Assembly: GCA_031271525.1 (NCBI GenBank)
Contig: JAISVO010000078.1
Span: 1-34,645 of the forward strand
From: Oscillospiraceae bacterium
GTDB lineage: Bacteria; Bacillota; Clostridia; Oscillospirales; UBA929
Direction: 5' to 3'
Length of the DNA: 34,645 nucleotides
The position numbers were made by a program, and so were the translations under genes. Under the pieces are notes generated by a model. The model was not told the DNA's origin and did not search any database. It worked only from the letters and a program-made list of their open reading frames with translations. Below are positions 16,128 through 24,379 of this stretch, piece after piece (within the stretch, counting starts at the first letter, position 1; each line of letters opens with the position of its first letter).

Positions 16128-17243
16128 CTATAATAAGGTCTGCCGACTGAGTTCCACCGTGTCAAGGATGTCGCTGATCGTCGGTTCGGCGATAAAGGGG
16201 ATCCTTATCAACGCCCGTTCGATCCTCTCCTCGATGCCGAGGAACCCGGTCTTTCCCGCAAGAAAGCTTTCAACGGCGGCCTCTCCCGCCCCGCACAGCG
16301 CGGCGCCCATGTTCCCCCCCGCTTTCGCGGCCCGTTCAGCGAGGGTCAGGCACCGGAAGGCGTCTCTGTCCGGCTCGGCGAAGGTGAGGGTTCCGAGCTT
16401 CGCGAGGTCAAGCGGTGCGACCGGGCTCGGCATCCTGTCCGGGCAGGTGAGGGCGTATTGGATCGGCAGGCGCATATCGGGGTTCGCGAGCTGGGCGAGG
16501 ACCGCGCCATCAGTATATTCCACCAGCGAATGGATGATACTCTCCGGGTGCAGGACGACGCCGACTTTCTCGAAGGGGAGCCCGAACAGCGCCATCGCCT
16601 CAATCAGCTCAAAACCTTTATTGAGCAGGGTCGCCGAATCGACGGTGATCTTTGGCCCCATCGTCCACGTCGGGTGGCGGAGCGCGACCTCGGGCGTCAC
16701 ACCCTCCAGCTGTTTTCGGGAAAACCCCCGGAACGCGCCGCCGGACGCCGTGAGGACGACCTTCTTCACCGAGTCGGTTCCGCGTCCCCCGAGGCATTGA
16801 AAAACCGCGCTGTGCTCCGAATCAACCGGGATGATGCCCCGTTTCGCCCGTTTCATCACAAGGCTCCCGCCGCAGACAAGGCTCTCTTTATTCGCGAGCA
16901 GCAGCTTCTTCCCGGCGTCCAGCGCCGCGAGGGTGGGGCGGAGCCCCCTCACCCCCGACAGGGCGTTGAGCACGGTGTCCGCGCCGGGGTACGCCGCCGC
17001 TTCGACGATACTCTCCGCGCCGGACCGCACCGCGACGGACATATCGGCTAAAGCCGTCTTCAAGCGCCGCCCGGCGGCTTCGTCTTCGAGACAGACAAGC
17101 TTTGGGCGAAAGCGCCGCGCCTGTTCCTCCATCAGCCGGTCGTTTGTCCCGGCGGCGAGAACCGCGGGAAAACCCCGGCTGAGCGCCGCGACGACATCCA
17201 AGGTCTGCCGTCCAACCGATCCGGTGGAACCGAGCAGGATCAT
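16128..17243 (-). CDS. dxr: 1-deoxy-D-xylulose 5-phosphate reductoisomerase
   Basis: MILLGSTGSVGRQTLDVVAA...LLANKESLVCGG...IIPVDSEHSAVFQCL...LTASGGAFRG...HPTWTMGPKITVDSATLLNKGFELIEA. Confidence 0.96.
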   Translation of the reverse strand: MILLGSTGSVGRQTLDVVAALSRGFPAVLAAGTNDRLMEEQARRFRPKLVCLEDEAAGRRLKTALADMSVAVRSGAESIVEAAAYPGADTVLNALSGVRGLRPTLAALDAGKKLLLANKESLVCGGSLVMKRAKRGIIPVDSEHSAVFQCLGGRGTDSVKKVVLTASGGAFRGFSRKQLEGVTPEVALRHPTWTMGPKITVDSATLLNKGFELIEAMALFGLPFEKVGVVLHPESIIHSLVEYTDGAVLAQLANPDMRLPIQYALTCPDRMPSPVAPLDLAKLGTLTFAEPDRDAFRCLTLAERAAKAGGNMGAALCGAGEAAVESFLAGKTGFLGIEERIERALIRIPFIAEPTISDILDTVELSRQTLL

Positions 17244-18076
17244 GCGGCCACCTGAATCGCGGGCAGGAGGAGGATCAGCACCTCCACCGCCGGCGCGGCG
17301 AAGATCAGGCTGTCCAGCCGGTCGAGGACGCCGCCGTGACCGGGTAGAAGGGAGCCGAAGTCCTTGACGCCGAACTCCCGCTTGATGACGCTCATCGACA
17401 GGTCGCCGAGCTGCCCCGCGGCGCTCCCGATCAGCCCGTACAGCAGCAGAAGCGGGAAACTGACGGGGTTGCCTACGGCAAACTGCTGGATCAGCCCGTA
17501 CGCCGCCATCCCGGCCAGAACGCCGAGGACGCCGCCCACCGAGCCTTCCACCGTCTTCTTAGGGCTGACTGGCGTGAGCTTCCGTTTGCCAAAGGAGACG
17601 CCGACGAAGTAGGCGAAGGTGTCGCCTAGGAGCGCCGCGATGAAAGGCAGGAGGATGTAGTGCTTGCCGCCGGGCAGCGCCGCGATCCGGACGAGGGAGG
17701 ACAGGCAGTACGGCAGGGCGAGGGCCGACGTGAGCATCAGGGCGATTTGGGTGAAATTGACCCTCCCGAAGTCCGCCACCGCCTCGGCGAAGAGGAGAAG
17801 CAAAAAAACAGCGAACCCGGCGACTGGCAGCGCCCCGCCGAGGGGTTCCGGAATGGTGTCCCCGGCGTAGACCCAGAGGGGGATCGCCGCCGCGAAGACG
17901 ACCGCGTAAGCGGTCAGCCGCTTCTTGGGGATTTTCTTGGTGTTGACCAATAGCTCCCCGGCCGACAGCGCGCCTGCCAGAGACAGAGCGACGGGAAGAA
18001 CCCACGCCGGGGCGACGTAGAGCACCAGCGGCACGATGGGAAGCAGGAGTAACGCGACGACAATGCGGATCAGCAA
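17240..18076 (-). CDS. cdsA: Phosphatidate cytidylyltransferase
   Basis: C-terminal CDS signature KREFGVKDFGSLLPGHGGVLDRLDSLIFAAP and multiple TM segments. No ATG downstream of the uppS stop; TTG at 18076 is the likely start. Confidence 0.88.
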   Translation of the reverse strand: MLIRIVVALLLLPIVPLVLYVAPAWVLPVALSLAGALSAGELLVNTKKIPKKRLTAYAVVFAAAIPLWVYAGDTIPEPLGGALPVAGFAVFLLLLFAEAVADFGRVNFTQIALMLTSALALPYCLSSLVRIAALPGGKHYILLPFIAALLGDTFAYFVGVSFGKRKLTPVSPKKTVEGSVGGVLGVLAGMAAYGLIQQFAVGNPVSFPLLLLYGLIGSAAGQLGDLSMSVIKREFGVKDFGSLLPGHGGVLDRLDSLIFAAPAVEVLILLLPAIQVAA

Positions 18077-18078
18077 GC

Positions 18079-18759
18079 TTACACCCCCCCGTATCTCCGG
18101 TTCCGGCGGGAATACTCCGTTAGGATGGAACACAGTTCTTTTTTGGAAAACCCCGGCCAGAGGGTTTTCGTGAAATACAGCTCGGCGTACGCCAGCTGCC
18201 ACAGCAGGAAGTTGGAGAGCCGCTGCTCCCCTCCCGTCCGGATGCAGAGATCCGGATCGGGGATCCCCGCCGTGTCGAGCAGAGCGCCAAACGCCGCTTC
18301 GCCGCCGTCGCCTATACGCCGCGCCGCCCGCAAAATCTCGTCCCGCCCCCCGTAGCGGAGGCAGATATTCGCCTGAAAGCCCTCGTATTGCCTAGAGACT
18401 TCTTCCGTCCTCGCGGCGAGCGCTTGGATATCCTCCGGAAGGCCGCTGAGGTCCCCGAAGAATTTCAGGCGGATCCTGTCTCTGGCCATCTTCTCCAAAG
18501 ACTCGGCTAAATATTTCCGCAGCAGGTCGTAGATCCCCCCGACCTCGTCGGCGGGGCGGCGTTCGGCGTTCTCGGTGGACAGCGCGTAGACGGTGAGGTA
18601 TTGAACGCCGATGTCCCTGCAAAAAGTCGCGATTGCGCGGAAATTTTCGCTCCCGACGGCGTGCCCGGCTTTTCGGGGAAGGCCCCGGCGGCTTGCCCAC
18701 CGCCCGTTGCCGTCCATAATAATCGCGATGTGCGCCGGCAGAACGGACGGAAGCCTCAT
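18079..18759 (-). CDS. uppS: Isoprenyl transferase (undecaprenyl diphosphate synthase family)
   Basis: LPAHIAIIMDGNGRWASRRGLPRKAGHAVG...LTVYALSTENAERR...DLCIRTGGEQRLSNFLLWQLAYAELYFTKTLWPGF. Confidence 0.96.
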   Translation of the reverse strand: MRLPSVLPAHIAIIMDGNGRWASRRGLPRKAGHAVGSENFRAIATFCRDIGVQYLTVYALSTENAERRPADEVGGIYDLLRKYLAESLEKMARDRIRLKFFGDLSGLPEDIQALAARTEEVSRQYEGFQANICLRYGGRDEILRAARRIGDGGEAAFGALLDTAGIPDPDLCIRTGGEQRLSNFLLWQLAYAELYFTKTLWPGFSKKELCSILTEYSRRNRRYGGV

Positions 18760-19307
18760 ACCTCCATCAATTCTTTTTCCTTCTTGGCTGTCAGGGCGTC
18801 GATGTCTTTGATAGACTTGTCGGTGATCTCTTGAAGGTCGCGCTCGATGTCCCGCAGGTCGTCCTCGGTGATCTCGCTCTTCTTCTGCTGCTTCTTATAA
18901 AGCTCCAGCGCGTCCCGGCGGATCCCCCGGACGGCGACCTTCGCCTCCTCGCCGTACTTATGGACCTGTTTCCCAAGATCCCGGCGGCGCTCCTCGGTGA
19001 GCTGCGGGAAGGCGAGGCGGATGACTTTGCCGTCGTTTGTCGGGTTAATGCCGAGGTCGGAGGCTTGGATCGCCTTCTCGATGTTCTTCAGCGCCGAGGC
19101 GTCCCACGGCTGGATGACCAAGATGCGCGGCTCGGGGGTGGAGACGGACGCGATCTGCGCCACCGGCGTGGGAGTGCCGTAGTAGTCCACCGCCACACGG
19201 TCGAGAACCGCCGCGTTAGCCCGTCCGGCGCGGATTGTCGCGTAGCTGTGACCCAACGTCTCCAGTGTCTTCGCGATTTTTCCCTCCACTTCGGGATACT
19301 TGTCCAT
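18756..19307 (-). CDS. frr: Ribosome recycling factor
   Basis: YATIRAGRANAAVLDRVAVDYYGTPTPVAQIASVSTPEPRILVIQPWD...LGINPTNDGKVIRLAFPQLTEERRRDL. Confidence 0.97.
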   Translation of the reverse strand: MDKYPEVEGKIAKTLETLGHSYATIRAGRANAAVLDRVAVDYYGTPTPVAQIASVSTPEPRILVIQPWDASALKNIEKAIQASDLGINPTNDGKVIRLAFPQLTEERRRDLGKQVHKYGEEAKVAVRGIRRDALELYKKQQKKSEITEDDLRDIERDLQEITDKSIKDIDALTAKKEKELMEV

Positions 19308-19340
19308 TGAAAAGTCCTCCTCACTGTTATCTGTTGTCTG

Positions 19341-20045
19341 TTACCTGACTAAAGTCCCTACCTTTTCCCCCATGATCGCCCGGTAGATGTTTTCGGGGTC
19401 GGACAGGGCGAAGAGGAGGACCGGAATGTGGTTGTCACGGGAGAGGGACGCCGCCGTGGCGTCCATCGCCGCGAGGTTGTCCCGCAGAAAGTCGCCCGGG
19501 GACAGTTCTTCGTATTTTGTGGCCTTTGGGTTCTTCTTCGGGTCGTCGGTGTAGACGCCGTCCACGTTTTTCGCGAGCAACACGATGTCCGCGCCGATCT
19601 CCGCGCCCCGCAGCACCGCCGCCGTATCGGTGGAGAAGTAGGGGTTGCCGGTGCCGCAGCCGAAGACCACCACCTTGCCGTTTTCCAGATGGGAGATCGC
19701 CCGCAGGCGTACGTACGGCTCTGCGAACGCCCGCATCTCGATCGCTGTCTGCACCCGCACCTCCACCCCGCGCGACTCCAAGACGTCCGCTACGGCGAGG
19801 CTGTTGATGGCGGTCGCGAGCATACCCATGTGGTCCGCGCGGGAGCGGTCCATCTTGCCGCCGCCGTCCTTCAGACCCCGCCAGATATTCCCGGCGCCGA
19901 GCACCAGCGCGATTTGGACCCCCGTTTCGAGGCAGCGCTTCAGGACGCCGCAGATCCGGCCGATCACCGCGAAGTCGAGGATTTCTCCGCCTTGACCGGC
20001 AATGGCCTCCCCGCTGATCTTGATCAGCACCCTCTTATACAGCAA
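19341..20045 (-). CDS. pyrH: UMP kinase
   Basis: YKRVLIKISGEAIAG...ALVLGAGNIWRG...MDRSRADHMGMLATAINSLAVADVLE...VVFGCGTGNPYFSTDTAAVLRGAEIGADIVLLAKNVDGVY. Confidence 0.97.
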   Translation of the reverse strand: MLYKRVLIKISGEAIAGQGGEILDFAVIGRICGVLKRCLETGVQIALVLGAGNIWRGLKDGGGKMDRSRADHMGMLATAINSLAVADVLESRGVEVRVQTAIEMRAFAEPYVRLRAISHLENGKVVVFGCGTGNPYFSTDTAAVLRGAEIGADIVLLAKNVDGVYTDDPKKNPKATKYEELSPGDFLRDNLAAMDATAASLSRDNHIPVLLFALSDPENIYRAIMGEKVGTLVR

Positions 20046-20071
20046 GTGCGATCCCTCCTTTTTTCACCCAC

Positions 20072-20100
20072 AGTATAAACCATATCGCAGGTTTTGAAAA
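20072..20100 (-). promoter_or_regulatory. Candidate promoter for the pyrH-frr-uppS-cdsA-dxr-rseP-ispG-polC cluster
   Basis: On the minus strand: TTTTCA-17 nt-TATACT (-10 at 20072-20077), just upstream of pyrH; weak -35. Confidence 0.45.
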
Positions 20101-20147
20101 GGGTTATTTTTGTTCGGCCGCCATTTTGGATGAAACCAAGGTTATCG

Positions 20148-20176
20148 TTGACATTTTGTTAACCATCCGGTATAGT
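20148..20176 (+). promoter_or_regulatory. Promoter of the hybrid sensor kinase gene
   Basis: TTGACA (20148-20153)-17 nt-TATAGT (20171-20176). Confidence 0.7.
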
Positions 20177-20199
20177 AACAGGGAGAGTAGGGATGCGAT

Positions 20200-23100
20200 T
20201 TGAGACTAAAGCGCTTTCTGTGTTGCCTGATACTCTGTGTCGTGACAGCGGGCGTTTTCGGGTCGGCCGCCGCCGAAGAAAACGAGACACTTCATATAGC
20301 AACTGCGGGGAGCCGCCCCATCTACATAGACCGCCTGATTTTCAGCGCGTTCCGGGCTTCCGGCATCGCGGCGTCCCTTGAGGTCACCGAAACCTTGAGG
20401 GGTATTCAGGCTGCGAACAGCGGTGAAATCGCGGGGGTCGTATCCGCTACCCCCAACTTGGAGAGCGAGTATCCGAACCTGTTCAGAGTGAACCAAAAGC
20501 TTGACGACGTGCGGATCGCGGTATTCACAAGGGGGGAGACGATCCTCTCGTGGGAAGAGCTTTCCGGGCGCCGTGTCGCCCTCCTTGCGGATCGGTTGTA
20601 TGCCGACCGGAACCTCCCGGACGACGCGGAGAGGGTCGCGCTGAAAACAGACCTCGCGGCTCTGGACGCCTTGGCGGCGGGCGAGGTTGACGCCGCCGTT
20701 ATCAGTATACGGGAGCGGGAAACCTTCCAGATTCCCGAAGGCGTCTCCCTGTCCGCCGTTCTGGAGACCGTCGGGGAATATCTGTATATGAACAACGCGT
20801 ATGAGCACACAGCCCTCGCGGTTGCGAAGGAACTGACGCGAATGGGCGCGGACGGGCGGACCGAGAGGATCGTCGGCGGGGATCCGCTGAACCCGACTTT
20901 CGCCAAAGTCGTCCTGCACATCACCTCCTTCGCGCAGGATAACCTTCGGGAGGTCCGGTTCACCGAGGAGATGCGGAAACCGTTTGTGAACGACGACACG
21001 GTGGAATGGCAGATGCTCGAAATGCAGGTCCGCCGCCTAAACGAGCTGGACCGCGCCGACCACTTCGACCAGCTGATCCGCTGGCGCTGCCTCACGACAA
21101 ACCTGTCGGCGGTCGTCGTTTCGGGCGACGACGCCTACGAGTTTATCCGGGACCGCTACTACCTCCTTTTCCCCGGCACGCCGGTCTTCGTCTACGGCGT
21201 CGGTGAGGAGGCGTGGGCGGAGGTCGAACGCTCTTCGCCGGCCTTCACCGGCGTTTTCGATCCCTTCCCGGCCGCCGAGACGGTCGCCGGGGCGTTACGG
21301 CTTTTTCCGGAGACAAAAACAATCTTTGTGGTCAACGATTTCACCGCCGAAGGGACGCACTACCGGGAGGCGACCGAGCGCCAGCTCGCGTCCCTATCCG
21401 AACAGATCTCGGTGCTGTATAACGCGGACGCCGGGCGGAACGCCTTGCAGGAGGAGATCCAATCCCTCCCCGAAAACAGCTTGGTTCTGGTCGGCTCCTA
21501 CTTCCGGGACGCGGACGGTCAGTACTTCACTTTGGGCGAGATGGGGCACTTTTTCGCGGAGCACTGTGCGGCGCCGGTTTTTTCACCCCATACGGCGGTC
21601 CTCGCGTATAACGCGATCGGGGGGAAATGCCTCGACTATGCGCTGTACGGGCAAGCCGCGGCGGCATGGCTCACCGGCCTGCTGGAGACGGGGGAGTCGG
21701 TTGCCCCGCCCAAGGACGGGTACCCCCGCTGGGTATTCGACTATGAGCTTCTGCGGGCGTGGGACATTGGGGAGCGGAGCCTTCCCGAAGGTTCCGACGT
21801 GATCAATAAGCCGTCGGTGTCGCCGGTCGTGATTGGGATACCGATCGCCCTTGTCCTGATCGCCCTGACAGCCCTCCTCTTCTGGACCCAGCGCCGCAGA
21901 CGGCGGGAAGCCGCCGAGGAGCGGATCGTCAAGAACCGGCTGGAGAGCATCATCGGGGTCGCGCCGGTCGCCTACCTCCTCTGTGTGGACAACCTCGTCC
22001 GGGAGATCAACGAGAGCATGATCCTTGAAACGGGGTTGAACATCGGCGACGACATCACCGGGGTCTTCTTCGAGCAGGAGGGGGAGGAACCCCTCATCGA
22101 CCGGGTCCGCAAGGACGGCTTTCTGCACAGCGCCTTGGTGAGTTACCGCACCTTCGGGGGGGAAATACACCGGAGCATCGTCAACATGGTGGTGGTGGAC
22201 TACGACGGTCAGGAAGGGTTTGTCATCTGGTCGGTGGATAACGAGGAGGAGGAGCGGAAGAAGGACGAGATCAAAGCGGCCCGGGAAAATCTCCAGACGA
22301 TTTTGGACTTCCTCCCCGAGCCGATCCGGATCGTCGACCTCGCGAGCAACACGATCGCCTACCTAAACTATGCCGCGATCGAACTGCTGGGCTACAACCT
22401 GTTCGAGCCGTTTATCGGTCTGCCTGCGCTCCTCCCGATGCCGGCGTCCCAGCCGGATGGCACCGATTCGGAGCGGGCGCTGGAGGCGATCGACCACACC
22501 GAGACGATCATCATGATGGAGCTGGTCTGCCTCCGGCGGAACGGGACCCCGTTCAATATCCAGATGACCGCCTGCCCCATCGACTATCAGGGACGGCGTT
22601 CCTCCCTCTGCGTGCTGAAGGATATGACGGCCGACAAAGAGGCGGAGCAGGCCCTGCTGAACACCATCGAGCGGGAGAAGGAAGCGAACCAGAGCAAGAG
22701 CGCCTTCCTGAGCAACATGAGCCACGAGATCCGCACCCCGATGAACGCCATCATCGGGCTTACCGAGCTGGAGCTGCGCCGGGAGCAGCCGGAGGGCACT
22801 CGTACGGTCTACAAGAAGATCAGCACCTCCGCGAAAAACCTCCTCCAGATTATCAACGACATCCTCGACCTCTCCAAGATCGAGGCGGAGAAGCTGGAAA
22901 TCCTCCAAGAGGACTTCCGGCTGGAGGACGTCCTGAACAGCGCGATGCTGGTGGCGTCGCCCCGTTTGGAGGGCAAACGGGTGGAGATGCTTCTGGACGT
23001 GTCGCCGGAGCTTCCCAAAACGCTGATCGGCGACGAGACCCGGCTCTGGCAGATCCTCAAGAACTTTTTGGACAACTCGGCAAAGTACACCGAAACGGGA

Positions 23101-24237
23101 TCCGTCATCCTCCGGGCGGCGCCCGACGTCAGCCGGTCGGACGGCGAGACGGTAATGATCGTTTTCGAGATCAGGGACACCGGGATCGGGATGAGCGAAG
23201 AGGACTTGAATCGCGTCTTCCGACCGTATGAGCAAACGCAGAACGCCGCGCAGAAGCACTATACGGGCACCGGGCTTGGGATGTCGATCGCGAAGAACCT
23301 GTGCGAACTGATGAAGGGCACGCTGACGGCGTTCAGCGCTCCCGGGGCCGGGACCTCGATCCGTCTGGACATTCCCTTCCGCCGGGCGGCTGAGGAGGGC
23401 TCGATCCTGAGCGGAGAAAAGGGTCTGGCGGGGATCCGCGTTCTCGCGGCGGACGACGACGAGCTGTCCCGGAAGATTATCGCGACCCTCTTGGAGAGCG
23501 GCGGAGCGGAATGTGTCCTCGCCGACAGCGGCGAAGCCGCCGTGAGGCAGATTGTCGCCGACCGGAATAAGGGGAAGGCGTTTGACATCATTCTGTTGGA
23601 CTACCTGATGGGCGGGATGAACGGTTTGGAGTCCGCGCGGAAGATCCACATGTGCCTTTCGGTCGTCCCGCCGATCCTGCTCGTCACCTCCTTCCAGCGG
23701 ATGCTGCTGCAGAACGAGCTGGAGAAGAACGGGGTGGACGGCGTCATGGAGAAGCCGCTGATCCCCTCGCAGTTTATCAAGAGGCTGCGGGTCGCCCTCC
23801 GCCTTGAGGAGCAGGGCGACACCGCGGCGGATATCAAGGCGTACGCCGGTTTCCGGGATGCCCGGGTGCTGGTTTGCGAGGACAATATGATCAATCAGGA
23901 GGTGGCGGTCGGCATCCTAAACCAGTTCGGCGTCACGGCGGTCGTCGCCGACAACGGCAAACTGGGTATCGAGGCTTACCGCGCGAAGGGACCCTTCGAC
24001 GTTATCCTGATGGACCTGCAAATGCCGGTGATGGACGGCTTCGAGGCCGCCCGCGCCCTCCGCGCCGAAGGGGCGTCACTGCCGATCATCAGCCTGTCGG
24101 CCGACGCGATGACCGAGGTGACGGAGAAATGCCGGGAAGCCGGAATGAACGACACCATCAACAAACCGGTGGAGATCGACCAGTTCTACCAGACCCTCCG
24201 CAAATGGATCCCGGAGGAGAAGCGGCTTATGGGGTAG
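20200..24237 (+). CDS. Hybrid sensor histidine kinase with two periplasmic-binding-type sensor domains, PAS domain(s), HisKA, HATPase and two receiver domains
   Basis: TTG start, signal peptide; SBP_bac_3-like region; ABC_sub_bind-like region (VVVSGDDAYEF...); TM (VIGIPIALVLIALTALLFW); HisKA AFLSNMSHEIRTPMNAIIGL; HATPase LKNFLDNSAKYT, DTGIGMS, GTGLGMSIAKNL; REC1 IILLDYLMGGMNG; REC2 VILMDLQMPVMDGFEA. Confidence 0.92.
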   Translation: MRLKRFLCCLILCVVTAGVFGSAAAEENETLHIATAGSRPIYIDRLIFSAFRASGIAASLEVTETLRGIQAANSGEIAGVVSATPNLESEYPNLFRVNQKLDDVRIAVFTRGETILSWEELSGRRVALLADRLYADRNLPDDAERVALKTDLAALDALAAGEVDAAVISIRERETFQIPEGVSLSAVLETVGEYLYMNNAYEHTALAVAKELTRMGADGRTERIVGGDPLNPTFAKVVLHITSFAQDNLREVRFTEEMRKPFVNDDTVEWQMLEMQVRRLNELDRADHFDQLIRWRCLTTNLSAVVVSGDDAYEFIRDRYYLLFPGTPVFVYGVGEEAWAEVERSSPAFTGVFDPFPAAETVAGALRLFPETKTIFVVNDFTAEGTHYREATERQLASLSEQISVLYNADAGRNALQEEIQSLPENSLVLVGSYFRDADGQYFTLGEMGHFFAEHCAAPVFSPHTAVLAYNAIGGKCLDYALYGQAAAAWLTGLLETGESVAPPKDGYPRWVFDYELLRAWDIGERSLPEGSDVINKPSVSPVVIGIPIALVLIALTALLFWTQRRRRREAAEERIVKNRLESIIGVAPVAYLLCVDNLVREINESMILETGLNIGDDITGVFFEQEGEEPLIDRVRKDGFLHSALVSYRTFGGEIHRSIVNMVVVDYDGQEGFVIWSVDNEEEERKKDEIKAARENLQTILDFLPEPIRIVDLASNTIAYLNYAAIELLGYNLFEPFIGLPALLPMPASQPDGTDSERALEAIDHTETIIMMELVCLRRNGTPFNIQMTACPIDYQGRRSSLCVLKDMTADKEAEQALLNTIEREKEANQSKSAFLSNMSHEIRTPMNAIIGLTELELRREQPEGTRTVYKKISTSAKNLLQIINDILDLSKIEAEKLEILQEDFRLEDVLNSAMLVASPRLEGKRVEMLLDVSPELPKTLIGDETRLWQILKNFLDNSAKYTETGSVILRAAPDVSRSDGETVMIVFEIRDTGIGMSEEDLNRVFRPYEQTQNAAQKHYTGTGLGMSIAKNLCELMKGTLTAFSAPGAGTSIRLDIPFRRAAEEGSILSGEKGLAGIRVLAADDDELSRKIIATLLESGGAECVLADSGEAAVRQIVADRNKGKAFDIILLDYLMGGMNGLESARKIHMCLSVVPPILLVTSFQRMLLQNELEKNGVDGVMEKPLIPSQFIKRLRVALRLEEQGDTAADIKAYAGFRDARVLVCEDNMINQEVAVGILNQFGVTAVVADNGKLGIEAYRAKGPFDVILMDLQMPVMDGFEAARALRAEGASLPIISLSADAMTEVTEKCREAGMNDTINKPVEIDQFYQTLRKWIPEEKRLMG

Positions 24238-24284
24238 GCGGGCTGACCGTTTGAAAACTTTTTGGGAATTTTCTTGGAAACCCC

Positions 24285-24313
24285 TTGACGGATAGAAACG
24301 GATAGAGTATTAT
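24285..24313 (+). promoter_or_regulatory. Promoter of the M23 peptidase gene
   Basis: TTGACG (24285-24290)-17 nt-TATTAT (24308-24313). Confidence 0.6.
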
Positions 24314-24339
24314 GTAATAGCTTGTAACCGATTTGTAAC
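24313..24339 (+). promoter_or_regulatory. WalR (YycF)-type box, TGTAAT-N4-TGTAAC-N5-TGTAAC
   Basis: TGTAAC (24323-24328) CGATT TGTAAC (24334-24339) fits the published WalR consensus TGTWAH-N5-TGTWAH; a third half-site TGTAAT lies at 24313-24318. Upstream of a cell-wall hydrolase gene. Confidence 0.5.
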
Positions 24340-24379
24340 CGTTATGGAAGATTTACGTTAGAGAATAGGGGTTGACCCA

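Noticed and set aside
18077-18202. N-terminal extension of the cdsA ORF up to 18202
   Set aside because: Overlaps the uppS 3' end in another frame; the hydrophobic CdsA start fits the TTG at 18076.
20140-20164. GGTTA...TAACC imperfect inverted repeat at the hybrid kinase promoter
   Set aside because: Only 5-bp arms with a 15-nt spacer; too weak to claim as an operator without conservation data.
22363-23649. 428-aa minus strand ORF
   Set aside because: Antisense shadow of the hybrid kinase coding region.
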